Assembly: GCF_900102145.1 (NCBI RefSeq)
Contig: NZ_FNBC01000008.1
Location: 1 to 64,000, forward strand
Reading direction: 5' to 3'
From: Thermus arciformis
Lineage (GTDB): Bacteria > Deinococcota > Deinococci > Deinococcales > Thermaceae
DNA: 64,000 nucleotides
Made by a program: the position numbers and the translations under genes. A model generated the notes under the pieces. The model searched no databases. It worked only from the letters and a program-made list of their open reading frames with translations, and was not told the origin of the DNA. This document shows, in pieces, positions 61,517 through 64,000 of this stretch; positions within the stretch are counted from its first letter, which is position 1, and each line of letters starts with the position of its first letter.

Positions 61517-61938
61517 GGTTCCAAGTCGGCGACCGGGCGAGCTACACCCAGACCCTCTCCGAGGCCCACGTGGCCCTCTTCGTGGGGGCCGTGGGGGACA
61601 CCAACCCCTTGCACGTGGACGAGGCCTACGCCAAGCGAAGCCGCTTCGGGGGGAGGATCGCCCAGGGGATCCTGGTGGCGGGCCTCATCTCCACGGTGAT
61701 CGGCACCAAGCTCCCCGGGGTGGGGGCCATCTACCTCTCCCAGACCCTCCGCTTCCTGAAGCCCACCTACCTGGGGGACACCATCACCGCCACCGCCGTC
61801 GTCAAGGCGGTGCGGGAGCGGGAGAAGGGTGGGTGCGTCCTCACCCTGGAGACCTTCTGCGAGAACCAGCGCGGGGAGAGGGTTATAGAGGGCGAGGCGG
61901 CGGTGCTCTACGAGGAACCTCAGGGCGGCACGCCCTAG
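61513..61938 (+). CDS. MaoC-like (R)-specific enoyl-CoA hydratase
   Basis: A 141-residue hotdog protein of the MaoC/PhaJ group. SEAHVALFVGAVGDTNPLHVDEAYAKRSRFGGRIAQGILV (seen in pieces) carries the catalytic Asp and His in DTNPLHVDE and the GRIAQG helix. It hydrates 2-enoyl-CoA to (R)-3-hydroxyacyl-CoA or the reverse. ATG overlaps the hydrolase stop (ATGA). Together with the ligase it suggests beta-oxidation-like handling of a CoA ester. Confidence 0.88.
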   Translation: MRFQVGDRASYTQTLSEAHVALFVGAVGDTNPLHVDEAYAKRSRFGGRIAQGILVAGLISTVIGTKLPGVGAIYLSQTLRFLKPTYLGDTITATAVVKAVREREKGGCVLTLETFCENQRGERVIEGEAAVLYEEPQGGTP

Positions 61939-61955
61939 GGGAAAAGGAGGCAGCG

Positions 61956-63131
61956 ATGCGTAAAGGGTTGGGACTCTTGGTTCTCTTGGCGGGGCTCGCC
62001 TGGGCCCAGACCTCCCTGAAGGTGGGGGTCATCCTACCCCTCTCGGGGGCTTCGGCCGTGGCGGGGAAGGCGGCCCTAAACGGCATCCAGCTCGCCGCCG
62101 AGGAGGCGAACGCGGGGGGCAAGGTGCGGCTGGAGCTCGTGGTGGTGGACGACGGCACCGACCCCAGCAAGGCCGTCCCCGCCTTCACCAAGCTCATGAC
62201 CGTGGACAAGGTGGACATCGTCATCGGGGGCCTGGCGAGCGGGGTCACCTTCGCCCTCTCCGGCCCGGTGAAGCAGTACGGGCCCCTTTTCCTGGTCATC
62301 GGGGCCGCCTCCTCCGTGGTGGAGCAGGCCTTTGAGGGCTACCCCCTCTTCTTCCACTACCACCCCTGGGACTACCACAACGTGGCCGCCGCCCTGCAGT
62401 TCTTCCAGTACCTGAACCGGGAGCAGGGGGCGAAGAAGGTGGCCATCCTCTACGAGGACGGCCCCTTCGGCTCGGCGGGGATCGGGGTCTACAAGCAGCA
62501 GCTGGAAAAGCTGGGTTACCAGGTGCAGGCCGAACCCTACAAGACGGGAAGCGGCCAGTTCACCCCCATCCTCACCCGCTTCCGGGCCTTCCAGCCCGAC
62601 ATCCTCTACTGGATCGGCTACGACGTGGACGCCCTGCCCATCGCCGCCCAGACCCGGCAGGTGGGCCTGAGGCCTAAGCTCATCTACGGGGCCCCACCCT
62701 CCTGGCCCATCGGCTTTGAGAAGAACCCCCTCTCCCAGGACGTGGCCGGGATGACCGCCTGGCTTCCCACCCTCTCCAACCTCGAGTCCCGCCGCTTCGT
62801 GGAGGCCTACCGGAAGAAGTACGGGGAGGTGACGGAGGAGTACATGGCCCCCATGGGCTACGTCATCGTCAAGAGCCTGGCCTTGGCGGCGGAGCGGGCG
62901 GGAAGCCCCGACAAGAACCGCATCGCCGAGGCCCTGGCGGGGCTTCGCCTCAACACCCCCTTTGGGCCCCTCAGCTTCAAGCCCTCGGACACGGGGAAGA
63001 CCCGGTACCAGGGCTTCGGCCCCGAGATCTGGTTCCAGTTCCAGTACATCCAGGGGACCCGGAGGCCGGTCTTCCCCAAGGAGAAGGCCAGCGTACCCCT
63101 TCGCTACCCCGGCGAGTACTACCTGCGCTAA
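61956..63131 (+). CDS. HAAT-type ABC transporter substrate-binding protein (Sec-exported)
   Basis: A 391-residue type I binding protein. MRKGLGLLVLLAGLAWAQ is a Sec signal peptide, unlike the Tat signal of the paralogue at 7993. The mature part begins TSLKVGVILPLSGASAVAGK, the LivJ/AmiC-like pattern, with RLELVVVDDGTDPSKAV following. AAAAGGAGG lies 6 nt before the ATG. It is probably the receptor for the acid that the upstream ligase activates. The ligand cannot be inferred from sequence. Confidence 0.9.
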   Translation: MRKGLGLLVLLAGLAWAQTSLKVGVILPLSGASAVAGKAALNGIQLAAEEANAGGKVRLELVVVDDGTDPSKAVPAFTKLMTVDKVDIVIGGLASGVTFALSGPVKQYGPLFLVIGAASSVVEQAFEGYPLFFHYHPWDYHNVAAALQFFQYLNREQGAKKVAILYEDGPFGSAGIGVYKQQLEKLGYQVQAEPYKTGSGQFTPILTRFRAFQPDILYWIGYDVDALPIAAQTRQVGLRPKLIYGAPPSWPIGFEKNPLSQDVAGMTAWLPTLSNLESRRFVEAYRKKYGEVTEEYMAPMGYVIVKSLALAAERAGSPDKNRIAEALAGLRLNTPFGPLSFKPSDTGKTRYQGFGPEIWFQFQYIQGTRRPVFPKEKASVPLRYPGEYYLR

Positions 63132-63155
63132 AGGCCCTGGCCCAGGGAAAGGACC

Positions 63156-64000
63156 ATGGAGCTTCTCCTGCAAACCTTCCTGAATGGCGTGCTGATGGCC
63201 GGGGTCTACGCCCTGGTGGCCACGGGCCTCGCCCTCTCCCTGGGGGTGGTGGGCATCGTCAACTTCGCCCACGGAGAATTCCTCATGCTCGGGGCCTACC
63301 TCTCTTACCTCCTCTTCGCCTTCTGCGGCGTGGACCCCCTCCTCTCCCTGGGCCTCGCCTTTTTGGCCGCCTTCCTGGTGGGCGGGCTGACCTACCGCGG
63401 CCTGATCCGCCCGGTGCTCAGGGCCCCGGAGCTCAACCAGATGCTCCTCACCTTCGGCCTCTCCGTATTCCTGCAGAACCTGGCCCTCCTCCTCTTCGGG
63501 GCGGACACCCGGGTGGTGGCCCCGCCCTACCAGGCGGCCACCCTCGCCCTGGGCCCCTTCTTCCTGGGGGCGGTGCCCCTTGGGGCCTTCCTCCTCTCCT
63601 TGGCCCTCCTCCTCGCCCTCCACGCCTTCCTCACCCGTGCGCCCCTGGGGCTTGCCATGCGGGCCGTGGCCCAAAACCGCCTCGCCTCAGGCCTTCTGGG
63701 CATTGAGGCCGAAGGGGTCTACCTCCTCACCTTCGGCCTCTCGGCCGCCCTGGCCGGGGTCGCGGGGGTGATGCTCTCGGTGATGCTCTACGCCAGCCCC
63801 ACGGTGGGCTTCCTCTTCACCCTGAAGTCCTTCGCCATCGTGGCCCTGGCGGGGCTTGGGAACCTGAAGGGGGTGCTCCCGGCGGCTTTGGTCCTGGCCC
63901 TGGCCGAGGCCCTGGTGAGCACCTACGTCCCCGGGGGCGGGGGGCTGGTGGAGGCCGTCTTCTTCCTGGTGCTCTTCCTGGCCCTGGTGGGCCGGGCCTG
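63156..64000 (+). CDS. livH: HAAT ABC transporter permease, LivH type (partial at window edge)
   Basis: An open frame of 281 codons that runs off the end without a stop; full-length LivH is about 290 residues, so only a few residues are missing. TFLNGVLMAGVYALVATGLA, GIVNFAHGEFLMLGAYLSY and FAIVALAGLGNLKGVLPAAL are LivH landmarks. AGGGAAAGG lies before the ATG at 63156. LivM and two ATPases are expected beyond the window. Confidence 0.9.
   Translation, partial: MELLLQTFLNGVLMAGVYALVATGLALSLGVVGIVNFAHGEFLMLGAYLSYLLFAFCGVDPLLSLGLAFLAAFLVGGLTYRGLIRPVLRAPELNQMLLTFGLSVFLQNLALLLFGADTRVVAPPYQAATLALGPFFLGAVPLGAFLLSLALLLALHAFLTRAPLGLAMRAVAQNRLASGLLGIEAEGVYLLTFGLSAALAGVAGVMLSVMLYASPTVGFLFTLKSFAIVALAGLGNLKGVLPAALVLALAEALVSTYVPGGGGLVEAVFFLVLFLALVGRA

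Overview
The window is chromosomal DNA of a Thermus species close to Thermus thermophilus. The evidence is the very high G+C content and tight gene packing (many ATGA or GTGA stop/start overlaps), an 833-residue DNA polymerase I of the Taq/Tth type, the transcription inhibitor Gfh1 (known only from Thermus and its relatives), a 735-residue single-chain SecDF whose numbering matches the crystallised T. thermophilus protein, a tmRNA with the tag ANTNYALAA, and a CRISPR repeat of a family common in Thermus. I cannot name the strain.

Layout, left to right. 1-3.9 kb: a partial IS630-type transposase that has cut off the C-terminus of a cation/Ca2+ exchanger, the last gene of an operon with a P-type Ca2+-ATPase and a CBS protein. 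4-7.9 kb: a thioredoxin-like protein, a GalE-like epimerase, a TDT-family anion transporter and an ArgH-like lyase. 8-14.5 kb: a complete branched-chain-type (HAAT) ABC importer operon with an acyl-CoA synthetase inside it. 14.5-19.1 kb: plsY-like, sufE, SDR, coaE, then divergent cca and a MEMO-family protein. 19.1-20.5 kb: a small CRISPR locus without cas genes, split by a lipoprotein gene of much lower G+C. 20.5-29.8 kb: rnr, an aminotransferase, ybgC-like, rbfA, glmM, then a vapBC-yigZ-polA operon. 29.9-35.5 kb: aroE, divergent from nfeD-floA-hypothetical-phoH-ybeY-dgkA, followed by a possible zinc-finger protein. 35.5-38.4 kb: gfh1-lysS-CDF transporter. 38.5-41.5 kb: a two-subunit B12-dependent acyl-CoA mutase with two hotdog thioesterases; its substrate-pocket residues point to isobutyryl-CoA mutase. 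41.4-44.9 kb: a coiled-coil protein, an exported metallo-beta-lactamase-fold protein and a VWA membrane protein. 45-48.5 kb: ribD-ribE-ribBA under an FMN riboswitch, then ssrA. 48.6-54.8 kb: rimP-nusA-ylxR-infB, a small hypothetical and secDF. 54.9-64 kb: a STAND/SARP-type regulator divergent from a large catabolic operon (KAS III-like, acyl-CoA ligase, two alpha/beta hydrolases, MaoC, and a second HAAT importer that runs off the end).

Two themes join the window. First, acyl-CoA metabolism of imported organic acids: two HAAT importers each sit with an acyl-CoA synthetase, next to a CoA mutase, thioesterases, a MaoC hydratase and CoA biosynthesis (coaE). Second, transcription architecture: about a dozen transcription units carry a TANNNT -10 element 6-8 nt before the start codon, the geometry of leaderless mRNAs known from Deinococcus-Thermus, while genes inside operons use Shine-Dalgarno sequences and overlapping stop/start codons.

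The observations most worth a second look are the lipoprotein gene bounded on both sides by CRISPR repeats, the 11-bp-period direct repeats upstream of the SARP-adjacent operon, the FMN riboswitch whose P1 stem contains the ribD Shine-Dalgarno, the ICM-type residues in the mutase, the abutting coaE/cca start codons, and a 21-bp near-palindrome shared by two unlinked leaderless promoters.
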